From: Labia minor
Lineage: Eukaryota; Arthropoda; Insecta; Dermaptera; Spongiphoridae
Direction of reading: 5' to 3'
Length of the DNA: 64,000 bases
Assembly: GCA_963082975.1 (NCBI GenBank)
Contig: OY720347.1
Location: 33,063,398-33,127,397, forward strand
This document shows, in pieces, positions 9,501 to 20,075 of the stretch (the stretch's first letter is position 1; every line of letters begins with the position of its first letter). The translations under genes were made by a program, and so were the position numbers. The notes beneath the pieces were generated by a model, which made no database searches, was not told the DNA's origin, and worked only from the letters and a program-made list of their open reading frames with translations.

Positions 9501-11497
9501 TTTGTTTACTTTTTTGCTGTCATAGAAACAAACAAAAAAGAAATTTCCTACTTAACCGACACTTTACCGGTAATTTAGAATTATGAACATCAAAAAATAA
9601 GAAACGATTTCTATGAAATTACATCACAATATTCTTATATACCTCTATGGTAACATAGGCTATAGATTTTATTAATATCTAATTCTAATCAATAACCGCA
9701 GAATTTAATTTTTTAAAGTTTATATAGTTCTCCGTGTTGTTCATTCAAGAGCGAGGCGTGGCCCACTCACTGACTGGCGGACTCATTTTACACAATGTAT
9801 ATAACTAGCAATCAAAGAATTATTATAATATTTAACTTTTTATTTTAAATTCTAATATTCAAATATCATTTCTCAATTAAATAATTTATTCTAAAAGTTC
9901 TCATTTTAATTAATATAATAAAATATTTATTAGATCATATTTAACTTAAATTATTGTGTATTTATTCTTTCCATATTTGAATAGGTACTTCTTTTATTTT
10001 AAGGGAGGGAATTAACTATGATCTAAAAAAATTAATAAATGAACTTAATAATAAAAATTCAAATAAATCCATTAATTTAAATTAATACTATTAATGAATG
10101 TATATATTGTTAATTTATCTTTAGTTTTATCAATACTTTTATACCGTTAATTTTTATAAATTAATTTTTATAAATTGTCTCAAGTCTCTAACTTTGCATT
10201 TTCTCAAATTTTATTATAATTAAAAATAATCAATAAAAATCAAGCAATGAAATTAAAATATCGAAATGAAATGATCAAGAAATATTATACTCTATTATAA
10301 CATATACAATACTTATAAACTATAGGCGGAGGAAATATTAGACGATATCATTGCGGGTTCAGGCCAAATCGATCAACATAATTAAGATATTTTCATTATG
10401 ACAGATATTAAAAAAACCGCGAATTCAATATCTCTGTTCACTAATTATTTGTAGACTTTAGTAAAACCCACGCATGACTCAATAGATCCGGATAAACTTT
10501 TTCAAATTTTGATCTTCAAATTTATCTTGAAGGTAGTAAAGAAAGAGTAAGATGCGGAAATCAATTGTAAAATATTAGGTTACCCAGACGACTTAAATAT
10601 AATAGGAGATTCGGCAATTGCAATTACAGATAGCGAGGAAAAATTAATCGAGGTAGGAAAAGAGATGAGGTTTGAAATTAATAATGATAAATAAATATAT
10701 TTAGAAACAAACAGGAGCAGTATTAACAAACAAAATTTAGAATTTGAATATGTAGAAAAATTGAATGTAATCACGAAGGATAATAATATTTGAGAAGAAT
10801 TTAAATCGAAGTTGCAATCGGGAAACGCCTGTTATCATGCAGTAAAGAGGCTTATCTCATCAACATTATTATAAAAGGGAATGAAAATTAAAATATATAA
10901 AACAATTATTTTGTCTGTTGTATCATATGAGTGTGAGACATGGTCTATGATCTTAGGAGATGAGAGTGGATTCAGAGTATTTGAGAATAGGATTCTCCCC
11001 AGCATTTATGGGCCAAAGAAAGATGAGTACATCAGGGAATGACGTACGAGAGATGGAACAGAGGCTCAGGATAAGGACACTTGGAGAAATGTGGTTGAAG
11101 CTGCCAAGAACTTTCGAGTACCGTTGAGCCACGCATGGTCTATGACCCTGGGAGATGAGAGTAGATTCAGATTATTCTTTCCAGCATTTATTGGCCAAAG
11201 AAAGATGAGGTCACCGGGGACACTTGGAGAAATGTGGTTGTAGCTGCCAAGAACTTTCGAGTAGATAGATATAACATATTCAATAATAATATATATAATT
11301 AATTTACTAAATAAATTAAAATATATTTTAAATAATCACACAATAAGAAATGAATGTTTTATGTTATACATTGTTTGAAACAAAATGGATGAAAACCTTT
11401 TACTACTTTCAACCAAATACTATGTACCACTCGGGGGTACAGGGGGCGGAGCCCCCGTCTAGATGTGAAGAGCGACGAAGGAGCTCTGAGCAGCTAG
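9436..11497 (+). mobile_element. Candidate non-autonomous Helitron carrying RT remains
   Basis: The left end TCTATCTATATATATAAAGG followed by (TATG)n resembles the 5' start of animal Helitrons, and TAACATAGGCTATAG (about 9651) is also familiar from them. The right end has GGGGGCGGAGCCCCC, a short hairpin (AGAGC at 11469-11473, GCTCT at 11483-11487) and terminates CTAG followed by T, as canonical Helitrons do. The left flank is T rather than the expected A, so the 5' boundary is uncertain. There is no Rep/helicase; instead a broken non-LTR reverse transcriptase lies inside. Confidence 0.5.
10330..11270 (+). pseudogene. Decayed non-LTR retrotransposon reverse transcriptase
   Basis: Several frames read on one strand give recognisable RT blocks in order. 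CGFRPNRST (about 10352) is the block seen in LINE-type RTs. FVDFSK follows at about 10450, and YPDD (10581) stands in place of the active-site YADD. Farther on come GKEMRFEINNDK, LQSGNACYHAVKRL, and the tail motifs ECETWSM and RVFENRILPSIYGPKKDE (about 10930-11030). Many stops and frameshifts break it. The tail region (about 10936-11115) is partly duplicated directly at about 11131-11268. The N-terminal endonuclease is not visible. The clade is not assigned. Confidence 0.7.
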
Positions 11498-12078
11498 TGT
11501 AGATAATAAAAGAAGTAATGTTTAAATAAGTTGTTCACAAAATAATAAAAATCAACAAATAAAATAATTAATTTCATTAAAAATTTTATAAGCCAATATT
11601 AATTCTTATTCATTAGTTTTTGATGTATTAAGTTAATTAATTAGATAATTTAAAGTCTCATATATATTTAGATATAATAAGCAAAATTCTATATATCAAA
11701 TATTGCATAATATATAATCATTCCTATTGATTAAATAATTATTTTAATTAAGAAACAATTAAAATTATTTTTTTACATAGATGAGATCTAGATAGATAGA
11801 TAGATAGATAGATAGTAGTAGATAGATAGACATTTTTAATGGGTTTATTACTTATATGAGAAAAAACAGTTTATTTAGATCCGATATTTTGGTAGGCAAA
11901 ATCGCAAGATATTGGAGATAATGGAATGTTGCTGAGATAAGAAGAGGCAATGGATTTTCTTAATATCTTGGACGGATTTTAAAATTTTTAATGCCCAATT
12001 AAACAATAGTTTAGTAGAAATGTCTTAAAATCAAAAAGAACCCGAATTGTTTCTAGGAACTAATCTTTCACAACCATA
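11498..12078. other. AT-rich stretch with a TAGA microsatellite
   Basis: A/T-rich sequence with (TAGA)n at about 11790-11831. The rest shows nothing recognised. Confidence 0.5.
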
Positions 12079-12086
12079 CCCTACAC

Positions 12087-12466
12087 CAGGGGTCTCCAAA
12101 GTGGTCTATTTAACAACAGTAGAGGTCGATCTGAGCCATGGGGTTGATTGGTGCTCGAAGGAAAAACAGTTCTTAATACGCAAATCACACATACCTAACT
12201 GCGTATTGAAAAATTTAAAATTTTTTTATAATTTACTTAATGTCATTTTTTTATAGAAAATAAAATTTCGAAATAATCTTTATTTATTCGGGTGAAAAGA
12301 AGTAAAAAATCTGTAACTACTTTTTACCTATTGTTTCTGATTTATCAAATATTAAGACTATTAAATAGTTTTATTTTAATTACCTGAAAATTACTTTTAT
12401 GGTGGTCGATGGAAATTTCTAAAAATTATATAGGGGTCGATGATCAAAAAAGATTGGCGACCTTTG
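12087..12466. mobile_element. hAT-type MITE with 8-bp target duplication
   Basis: Ends are CAGGGGTCTCCAAAG on the left and, inverted, CAAAGGTCGCCAA on the right, typical of hAT termini. Flanks CCCTACAC (12079-12086) and CCTTACAC (12467-12474) match at 7 of 8 positions. GGTCGAT motifs lie sub-terminally at both ends. There is no transposase; a 69-residue frame at its left end is not meaningful. The interior (about 12309-12402) reappears inverted at about 12698-12790. Confidence 0.8.
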
Positions 12467-12697
12467 CCTTACACAATTGGTAACCATACTGATTTCTTGC
12501 CTACCAGCCCACTGATATATTATCGTTTGTAGTATCATAAGATTACATAAATTTATTAGTATATCTTTTTTTTGAAAGAATTTACATATATTTAAAGAAA
12601 TTAATTACATAATAGAAAAACAATTATACCAGTAAAAAATATTTATTCATTAGGTGTATAATAAATAAAAATAAAATCACTTTGTTCACATTTCATC

Positions 12698-12790
12698 ATA
12701 AAGGTAATTTTCAAGTAATTAAAATAAAACTATTTAATAGTATTAATATTTGATAAATCAGAAACAATATGTAAAGTAGCAGTCTGTGTC
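12698..12790 (-). repeat. Inverted partial copy of the neighbouring hAT MITE
   Basis: This segment is the reverse complement, with few changes, of about 12309-12402 inside the MITE: TTTCTGATTTATCAAATATT and AAATAGTTTTATTTTAATTA occur in both. Neither terminus of this second copy is preserved. Confidence 0.65.
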
Positions 12791-14698
12791 TTAAAGACAA
12801 ATTGACAGAATTCATTATTAATTCTATATTTAGATAGAAATTTTTTTTTAAATATAAAGCATTTTTAACTGAAGATACTATTAATATATATATTTTTAGA
12901 TAATAAAAACGATAATGTCATTAATTTATTGAATAAACCAAGAATTTCATATTCATAACGGCACATTTATGTTAATCAGCAAAAGTTTAAGTTTAGGGTT
13001 GATTCGGCTTATTCCTGGATCCTACTCAATGGAGTTTCGAAATAATCTACTGATAATGATAATCCATTAGTTAAGTATAGCTTGTGATTTTAGTTTTGAA
13101 TTTTCTTCATCTTTCGGGGTTTTTTTTTATCTTTTTAACTCAAACGCGTTTTATTTAAAGCAAAAAAAAAAGTGATAGAAAAAATTTAAACAAATTTAAA
13201 TGAAATAAAGGACTTTGAAATGAGATGATCTTTTTTGACTTTCGTTGATGACCTACCAAGTTAATTAATCTAAAATATTGGTACGCCTGTTTTTTTTAAA
13301 GGTAGATTGATTATGTACCAGGAATGGAATAAATAATGTTTGATCTCTTTTTAAAATGCTGCTTAAAAAAGGAGAGCGTGTGAGAATATAATTCCGGTAG
13401 GATTATGTAAGAAAACAAAAGTCTCATCGTGTCTTCCCCAATTAATGCGTCAAAATAGGTTTGCGTATTTTTTTTTTTTTTTTTATTTCTCTTCTTTCTT
13501 CGGTTTGAATCTCACGCTTTCGCTAGAACACGAGCGAAACAGGAAGTGCTCATTCGAAACATACTATTTTCATTTCAAAGCTAAGAAAAAATAAATAAAT
13601 AAATACATAAATAAATAACAAATATCTTGTTTAATGCAACCAGGATGGATTGAAATGTTATCAGTATTTTGATATCACTGATAAGGAAATTCTATTTTCC
13701 TTGAAGTGAACAGATAATTTAAAAAAAAAAAATTAAATTAGAAATTATTATAAAACGTTAAGTTCAATTTTTTTTTTATTATTTTCACCAAATTGAGGCC
13801 AAGTTCAGGTGGCATTATTTATAAATTTATAGTAATAAAAAATATCTTTACAATATTCGAGTTATTATATTAGAATATATTATATTAATATATATTAACT
13901 TATTAACAAAGGGGTTAAAATTCAATAAATAAATATCCTTTTCTTTATAAATTAATGACGGCATTTCGGACAACAGTCGCGGCTTTCTTCAAAGTCAATA
14001 AAGAAATTGTCACAAATTGAAATATTATAATAATATATTAAAAAGATCAGTGTCATAAGGTAAAAATATAATATTATTAAAAAAAAATATTAAAAAATCT
14101 TTTCATTCATTCCATTTTTAAATGAATATTTACTAACTTTATTTTTTATTTATTTAATTATTATATTTATTAAGTATATACAAAGATAATATGAAATATT
14201 TATTATTTATTTGGGTCTTTTATTTTGAAAATAATTCGTTCACTTTTTTAGTAAACAAATTATCCTTGTAAGTTTTCAAACCAAACAATTATTATAAAAT
14301 TAACATAAATGAAATTTGTATAATTAGTCGAGGCTTTTTTTCACTTTCCTTCAAATTACTTAAAATGCACAATTTCTCAATGAAAAAATGTAAATATATA
14401 TATATTTACATAATATAATAATTGAATTTAAAAGAAACAACTGTTTCATACATAAAGATTTTGGATTGACCTTGCGTCTGGAAATAATTTATTATAATTA
14501 ATTTAATCCCTAGTACAATGAGGGTAGAAATGAAATAAATCCTTATACTTGAACTCTACTCTCGATATAAATATTTACCGATTTCAAAGGAATACACTAG
14601 AATAAGATAATTAATTCTTTTTTTTTAAAAAAAAATCAAATACAGTTTAAGAAATTCGAGGTCCCCTTTTTAACTTATCCTATTCATTATATATATAA
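12791..14698. other. AT-rich stretch, nothing recognised
   Basis: A/T-rich, with a T run near 13470-13487. Slightly more balanced patches at about 13490-13560 and 13960-14010 contain no recognisable frame or motif. Confidence 0.5.
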
Positions 14699-15320
14699 TA
14701 GGTTGTCAAATATCTCCCTACCGCCTTTTTCGCGGCTATGTACAAAGCGCTACAAAGCTCGTATCTGTCAATACTATACATCATTTGAAAGGTCTCGACA
14801 TAACTACTATGAGCTGCTCCCATATGGCCAGACGCTTAATTCTACCATCTACTGCAGTGGTTCTTAAACTGTGGTCCGCGGACCCCTGGGGGTCCGCGAA
14901 GCCTTTACTGGGGGTCCGCGGTCCTCGGAAAAAAATCATCGTAAAAATATATACATATATAAATATTTAAAGTTCATTGTGTAACTATATCCTCCTAGAG
15001 AATTACGGCTATAATTTAATACTATTAATAATACTATTTTATTTTATTAAATTGATAATTATGTCAATTAATTTTTTGTGAATAAATAAACATATATAAA
15101 AAACTATATATAAAATTTGAATTTTCATCCATTCATTCATTTAAAATCATTTTTCGATTGTTCCTTTAAAATAACCCCTCTTAGGGGCTCGGAAGGGGAG
15201 GCATATAAGGGAATTTTCTTTCACTTTGTTATTGGGGAAAACCAGGGGAGGGGACAGTCTTACCCGGAAAAACCCAAATTGTCAGCGTCCACTCTGGGGT
15301 TTTAAACAGTTTTAAAGCAA

Positions 15321-15845
15321 ATGTTAATTATAAGTTCATTTCTCAACGAGTTGTATCTTTAAATTATTTTTATTAATGTTAATTATAAGTTCATTTCTCA
15401 ACGAGTTGTATCTTTAAATTATTTTTATTAATTTAATTAATTATAATTAAATTATAGCTAATAATAGTTTATTATAGCTAATAATTTTTTTTAATTTTTA
15501 GTGTAATTTGCATGATCATTATTTTATAAAAACACTAAACACATTTTGCAATTTCCCAGAAAGGCTGTTTTTGAGAGTAAGTATAAGTTAGTTTTATGAA
15601 TAAAAAATATTTATTTTAATAATATTTTAGAATCAAATTACGAAATTAATAATATTTTAGAATCAAATTACGAAATTAATAATATTTTAGAAACAAATTA
15701 CGAAATATATTTATTATATAAATTAATATTCATTTAAAATGATATTAAATCATTTATTTAAAATGATTTAAAACATTTATTAAAATGATTTAAAACATTC
15801 ATTTAAAATGATATTAAAACATTCATTTAAAATCATATTAAAACA
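15321..15845. repeat. Tandem repeats in the hAT 5' untranslated region
   Basis: Three arrays lie between the left terminus and the transposase start. A unit of about 54 bp starting AATGTTAATTATAAGTTC occurs twice (about 15319-15430). A unit of about 30 bp, AATAATATTTTAGAATCAAA plus TTACGAAATT, occurs three times (about 15616-15705). Four or more copies of a unit near TCATTTAAAATGATATTAAA follow (about 15730-15845). Sub-terminal repeats in hAT elements often bind transposase; that role is inferred here. Confidence 0.7.
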
Positions 15846-15924
15846 TAGCTAGTAAATAATAATTCGTTATATTTATATTATATTTATATTATTGTAGTTC
15901 AATGTTAATAAATTACTCCATAAA

Positions 15925-17784
15925 ATGGATCGTTGGCTACAAACTGGTTCAACACAGAAACGGAAAGAATCAGATGATGAGGCATCAACAGCAAACTCTA
16001 CCAAGAAACGCAAAACTAGAAAATATTCGGATGATTATTTATCATTTGGATTTACTTATATTTGCAACAATGATGTGGAAAGACCAGTCTGCGTTCTATG
16101 TCAGGAAAGTTTATCCAATGAAAGTATGAAACCTGCTAATCTCAGACGTCATTTACAAACAAAGCACAGCGAGCATGTTAGTAAGTCTATCGAATTTTTT
16201 AAAATGAAAAAAGAAGAACTTAATTCAAGTCAGAAATTGATGGTAAAGACGGGATCTGGTGGTATGAGTAAGAAAGCAGTAATGGCATCATATGAAGTAG
16301 CTCTACTTATTGCTAAAGCAGGAAAGCCGCATAATATAGCAGAGCAATTAATTCTTCCTGCTACAAAAGTAATTACAAATATAATGTTAGGAACTAAAGC
16401 AGCAAACGATATAAATTTGATTTCATTATCAAATGATACGGTTAAGAATAGGATTGAAGACATGTCATGTAATATAAAAGAAGAATTAATATCGAGAGTG
16501 CGCAAAAGTCACTATTACTCATTACAATTGGATGAAAGTACTGATGTCACTAATAATGCCAATTTGTTAGCTTTCATTAGATATGAGTTTGAAAATCAAA
16601 TACAAGAAGATGTATTGTTTTGTGATTCACTACCTTCACGAACGACAGCTAATGACATATTTAACAGTTTGAATAATTTTATAACCGAAAATGAAATAGA
16701 GTGGCCAAAATGTGTTGGAATTTGCACTGATGGTGCTCGTGCAATGTCAGGTACAAGAACTGGATTGATTGCTCTTATTAAAAATGTTGCGCCTCAGGTT
16801 GTTTGGAATCATTGCTGCATTCACAGAGAATCATTAGCAGCCAAAAATATGTCACCAGATTTGAAAAGAACATTAGACGAAGTAGTTAAAATTGTCAATT
16901 TCATTAAGGCTCGTCCACTTAATTCCAGAGTTTTTAAAATTTTGTGTGAGGAAATGGGTAGTCAACATACACATTTATTATTACATACAGATGTACGTTG
17001 GTTGTCCCGCGGGAAAGTACTCATTCGCCTTTTTGAGCTTCGAGATGAAATACGATTGTTTTTAATAGATGCGCATTTTGAACTGACCGAATGTTTCAAT
17101 GATTTTATCTGGTTAGCTAAGGTGGCTTACTTGACTGATATTTTTACAAAATTGAACGAACTTAATTTGAGCCTGCAAGGTACTGTTGTAAATATATTTA
17201 AAGTTGAAGATAAAATAGAAGCAATGATTAAAAAAATCGACTTGTGGTCGAAACGCATCCAGAACGGTGTATATGAGTCTTTTCCAACTCTCAATGATTT
17301 CATAGAAAGCTCCAGTGAAAAATTGCTTAATCAAACGCGTCAATTATTTGTTGAACATTTAATTACTTTGAAAAGCAACTTCAGGAAGTATTTTTCTACT
17401 CCTGATCCTTGCAATAACTGGATCAGAGATCCATTTAATATGGAAATTACAAATGCTAAACATTTATCTGCACCTGAACAAGATATTCTCGTGGAATTAT
17501 CATGTGATACAACTTATAAACTAAAATTTAACAAAACTGAATTGAGCAACTTTTGGTTACTTCTCAGGTCAGATTATCCTGCGCTTGCAAATAAAGCACT
17601 TCAACACTTGATTCCATTCTGCACAACATATTTATGCGAACAAGCTTTTTCGGTACTATTTTATATTAAGTCTAAATATAGAAACAAATTAAATGTAGAG
17701 CCGGATCTTAGATTAAAAGTTTCCAATATTAAGCCAGATATTGAGATTCTTGTTTCAAGAAAACAACTGCATACATCTCATTAA
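15925..17784 (+). CDS. hAT transposase, ZBED5/SCAND3-like
   Basis: This 619-residue protein would bind the element's ends and carry out cut-and-paste transposition in the nucleus. A BED-type zinc finger is visible near the N terminus (C56, C59, H76, H81). The RNase H-like catalytic core has D203 in LQLDESTDVT and D269 in CTDGARAMSG, and a CCIHRESLA block around residue 300. DVRWLSRGKV (356-365) is conserved in ZBED5-like members. The third acidic residue is likely E572 in CEQAFSVL, in the C-terminal dimerisation region (about 540-600). Length is normal for the family and there are no internal stops. The start MDRWL fits related proteins; a slightly earlier ATG (15902) is in another frame. It may be an active transposase; domestication is unlikely because the termini and duplication are intact. 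Confidence 0.93.
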   Translation: MDRWLQTGSTQKRKESDDEASTANSTKKRKTRKYSDDYLSFGFTYICNNDVERPVCVLCQESLSNESMKPANLRRHLQTKHSEHVSKSIEFFKMKKEELNSSQKLMVKTGSGGMSKKAVMASYEVALLIAKAGKPHNIAEQLILPATKVITNIMLGTKAANDINLISLSNDTVKNRIEDMSCNIKEELISRVRKSHYYSLQLDESTDVTNNANLLAFIRYEFENQIQEDVLFCDSLPSRTTANDIFNSLNNFITENEIEWPKCVGICTDGARAMSGTRTGLIALIKNVAPQVVWNHCCIHRESLAAKNMSPDLKRTLDEVVKIVNFIKARPLNSRVFKILCEEMGSQHTHLLLHTDVRWLSRGKVLIRLFELRDEIRLFLIDAHFELTECFNDFIWLAKVAYLTDIFTKLNELNLSLQGTVVNIFKVEDKIEAMIKKIDLWSKRIQNGVYESFPTLNDFIESSSEKLLNQTRQLFVEHLITLKSNFRKYFSTPDPCNNWIRDPFNMEITNAKHLSAPEQDILVELSCDTTYKLKFNKTELSNFWLLLRSDYPALANKALQHLIPFCTTYLCEQAFSVLFYIKSKYRNKLNVEPDLRLKVSNIKPDIEILVSRKQLHTSH

Positions 17785-18178
17785 ATATGTAAGTTATATT
17801 TAATGAGATAGATGCAGTTATTTTTTAAAATATTTCTTATTTAATATTTTCTGAAAAAAATTATAAAATATTTATATGAATTTAATGTAAGTACCCATTA
17901 TAATTTGTGAGATTTGTTGCTATGACAATGTTTGTATTTTCTTTCTTCAATATTATAATTTCTAATAAAATGTGTTCTACAATATGCAAAAAAATCGTTA
18001 TTCACCAATCACTGTTAGAAATATTCATCATATATCCTTGTCCTTATGAGATCGTAAGCCAGAAATTAATTAATAAAATGACGAAAAGTACCTAAAGTTG
18101 TGATGGGGGTCCGTCAAAAAAAATTTTTTCAAGTGGGGGTCCGTGGAGTACATAAGTTTAAGAACCTATGATCTACTG

Positions 18179-18553
18179 CGAACAACTGGACCGCTAGAAG
18201 CAGCCGATCGACCAGAAGCGTCCAGAATTGGCCAACAGGAAGGGGTAGGGTTCCACTAGGACAACGCCAGACCACACACTTCGTTGATGACTCATCAGAA
18301 GCTACGGGAGCTCGGATGGGAGGTTTTATCGCATCCATCATATAGCCCGGATATAGCGTCAAGTGATTACCACCTGTTTCTGTCCATGGCGAACACCCTT
18401 GGTGGTGTAAAGTTGGACTCAAAAGAGGCTTGTGAAAAGTGGCTGTCCGAGCTCTTCGCAAATAAGGAGGGGGGTTTCTACGAGAGGGGTATTATGAAGT
18501 TGTCGTCTAGATGGAAACAGATTATCGAACAAAACGGTGAATATTTGAACTAA
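18179..18553 (+). pseudogene. mariner transposase C-terminal half (DD34D), broken
   Basis: Continues the mariner frame after the hAT insertion: YCEQLDR, then a stop, then GVGFH, a stop where the family has Gln, and DNARPHTS with the second catalytic Asp. From the Met at 18284 the frame is open to 18553: MTHQKLRELGWEVLSHPSYS, then PDIASSDYHLF. The SDY aspartate lies exactly 34 residues after the DNA aspartate, the DD34D spacing of mariner. The tail IEQNGEYLN matches the family C terminus. Stops and the missing N-terminal half make it inactive. Confidence 0.85.
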
Positions 18554-18639
18554 ATCCGATCACTGTAACACTTTTTATAAAGCCTTGAATAAAGAGCAAA
18601 AAAGCGGAAGGGAGATATTTTCAACCTATTATATATATA

Positions 18640-18935
18640 ACACTCCATAACTCTCCGGATTGACAATATTGTTTACCCACGTGATTTCCGGGTAGTATTA
18701 ACCTTCAAATAGGACGTATCAAAACTTCATGACATTCTAATCGTTTGGTCAGAGTTTACATTGGTATTAATAACCCCAGTTTTGTAATGTTTATTTTAAC
18801 AGATACAAAATAATTTCGTGTGTTGATAAGATGTTGATTAGATTCGTTGCAGAAATGTTGGAGCCAATAAGCCTTGTTAAGCATTATGGCGACTCTGCAC
18901 CAGGAAAACAATTATTATTGACTGATTTGCTGAAT
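18640..18935 (+). pseudogene. Second mariner remnant, N-terminal region
   Basis: Just after the first mariner, translations in shifting frames give FRVLIRC (about 18810) and LVKHYGDSAPGKQLL (about 18870-18915). These resemble the start of mariner transposases (FRVLIKH..., then KxYGDSAPSKTT). The upstream sequence may be its untranslated leader. Frameshifts and stops abound, and the rest of the element is absent. Confidence 0.45.
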
Positions 18936-19611
18936 TATTATATAAATGATATATAACAATTAAATATAAAATTTGAGAAAGAATATATGAATGAGATTTT
19001 TAAACAAAATGAAGAAAACAGAATATAGTAAAAATTTATTATATATTTATGAAAACAAATTGATCACAGATTCGTATTATCACATTCTTAAATTTTATGA
19101 AACATAAACTTAAGAATATGATTCTAATGAAATGAACAAAATTGTAAGTAAAATTAATTTTAATTAATATTCAAAGTAAGTGCATGACTCAGGTAAAGGA
19201 GAAGCCATTCTAGGGTGTTTTATTAAGGTTTAGCATAACAAAAAGTAATGGAGATTAACTGGAGTGCATTGAATGTTTAAATATTGATCGATCTATCAAT
19301 GGCTATAAATATGATATATGAATTACGTGTCGTTGTAAAATTGAATGTAATTAAGTAACTTCCCTTATAATCTTAAGCGTTGACCTGCTTTATATAATAA
19401 TAAAGAGATAACGAAAATTATAGAAGGGAAAAGGATTAAAATCACTTATACTTATTCAATAAACCGTACAAAAACATGACAATTATTTCCTTCATTTATC
19501 AGACAGAAATAATATAAGTAATTAGAAATAATATAATAAAGATTGAGATCAATTAAAATTTTAGTGTTTGTTTATTTTTATTTCTTAGATTTTTAATTAA
19601 ATTATATTTTT
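18936..19611. other. AT-rich stretch, nothing recognised
   Basis: A/T-rich filler with no supported feature. Confidence 0.5.
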
Positions 19612-20075
19612 ACTTTCCCGCATACTTCGTATAAAGGAAGTATTGGAATCGTCAAAAATTTCGACTTCGAGATTTCGATAGATCTTGACGTTTTAGACCT
19701 CCTGAGTCGGAAAATACCATTTTTCGAATTATGTCTGTGTGTGTGTATGTATGGATGTATGGATGTATGTAATGTTTGTCTGTGAGCAAATTTACTCAGA
19801 AACTAATCAAGCTAGGACTTCGATATTTGGTACACCGATATTATTCACAGTTTGTAGATTTCTATCAAAATTTCGTCAAAATCGGTTAACCGGAAGTGAT
19901 ACTTTACCTACGCTGGTTGCGTTTACCTTTCAAGTAAAGTACCAGTTTGCTTCGAGATATTTGCTTCATATTTTGGATATAGATTTAAAAATATGAAAAA
20001 AATTCAAATACCAAATTTCATCATGATCTGACTACCGGAAGTGACATTTTACCTATACAAGTATCGTTAGGTGTA
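19612..20075 (-). repeat. Family C non-autonomous element, single copy
   Basis: The left end carries a hairpin (ATACTTC at 19622-19628, loop of 8, GAAGTAT at 19637-19643). An end block follows that aligns by eye with that of family B (AGTATTG, AAAAATTTCGA, GAGATTTCGAT, ACGTTTT). Next come a (TGTG)/(TATG) microsatellite (about 19734-19770) and the three-box module: ATTTGGTACACCG (about 19825), CTATCAAAATTT (about 19862), CCGGAAGTG (about 19890). Orientation is given as for family B, hairpin at the 3' end. The other boundary is approximate. The 85-residue frame over it is not a gene. Confidence 0.6.

Larger units (their letters stand above)
14855..18170 (+). mobile_element. hAT transposon with intact transposase
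   Basis: The element is 3316 bp. The left end CAGTGGTTCTTAAAC and the inverted right end CATAGGTTCTTAAAC form the terminal repeats. GGTCCGCGGACCCC at the left and GGGGGTCCGTGG at the right are sub-terminal. The 8-bp duplication ATCTACTG is perfect (14847-14854 and 18171-18178). A single transposase frame fills the middle. The intact frame and exact duplication point to a recent insertion. Confidence 0.93.
14701..18626 (+). mobile_element. Internally deleted mariner element, split by a hAT insertion
   Basis: Terminal inverted repeats are GGTTGTCAAATATCTCCCT at 14701 and, inverted, GGTTGAAAATATCTCCCT at 18626, flanked on both sides by the dinucleotide TA (14699-14700, 18627-18628) as expected for mariner. 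Without the hAT and one target duplication it is about 602 bp, roughly half a full mariner. The 5' leader joins directly to the codons for YYELLPYGQTLNSTIY, so the N-terminal DNA-binding part and first catalytic Asp are deleted. The hAT entered within this reading frame. Confidence 0.85.

Noticed and set aside
16230-16505. Minus-strand 91-residue frame (also 17113-17343)
   Set aside because: Antisense shadows of the hAT transposase.
14855-18170. Domesticated ZBED host gene
   Set aside because: Intact inverted termini and a perfect 8-bp duplication show a transposon, not an exapted gene.
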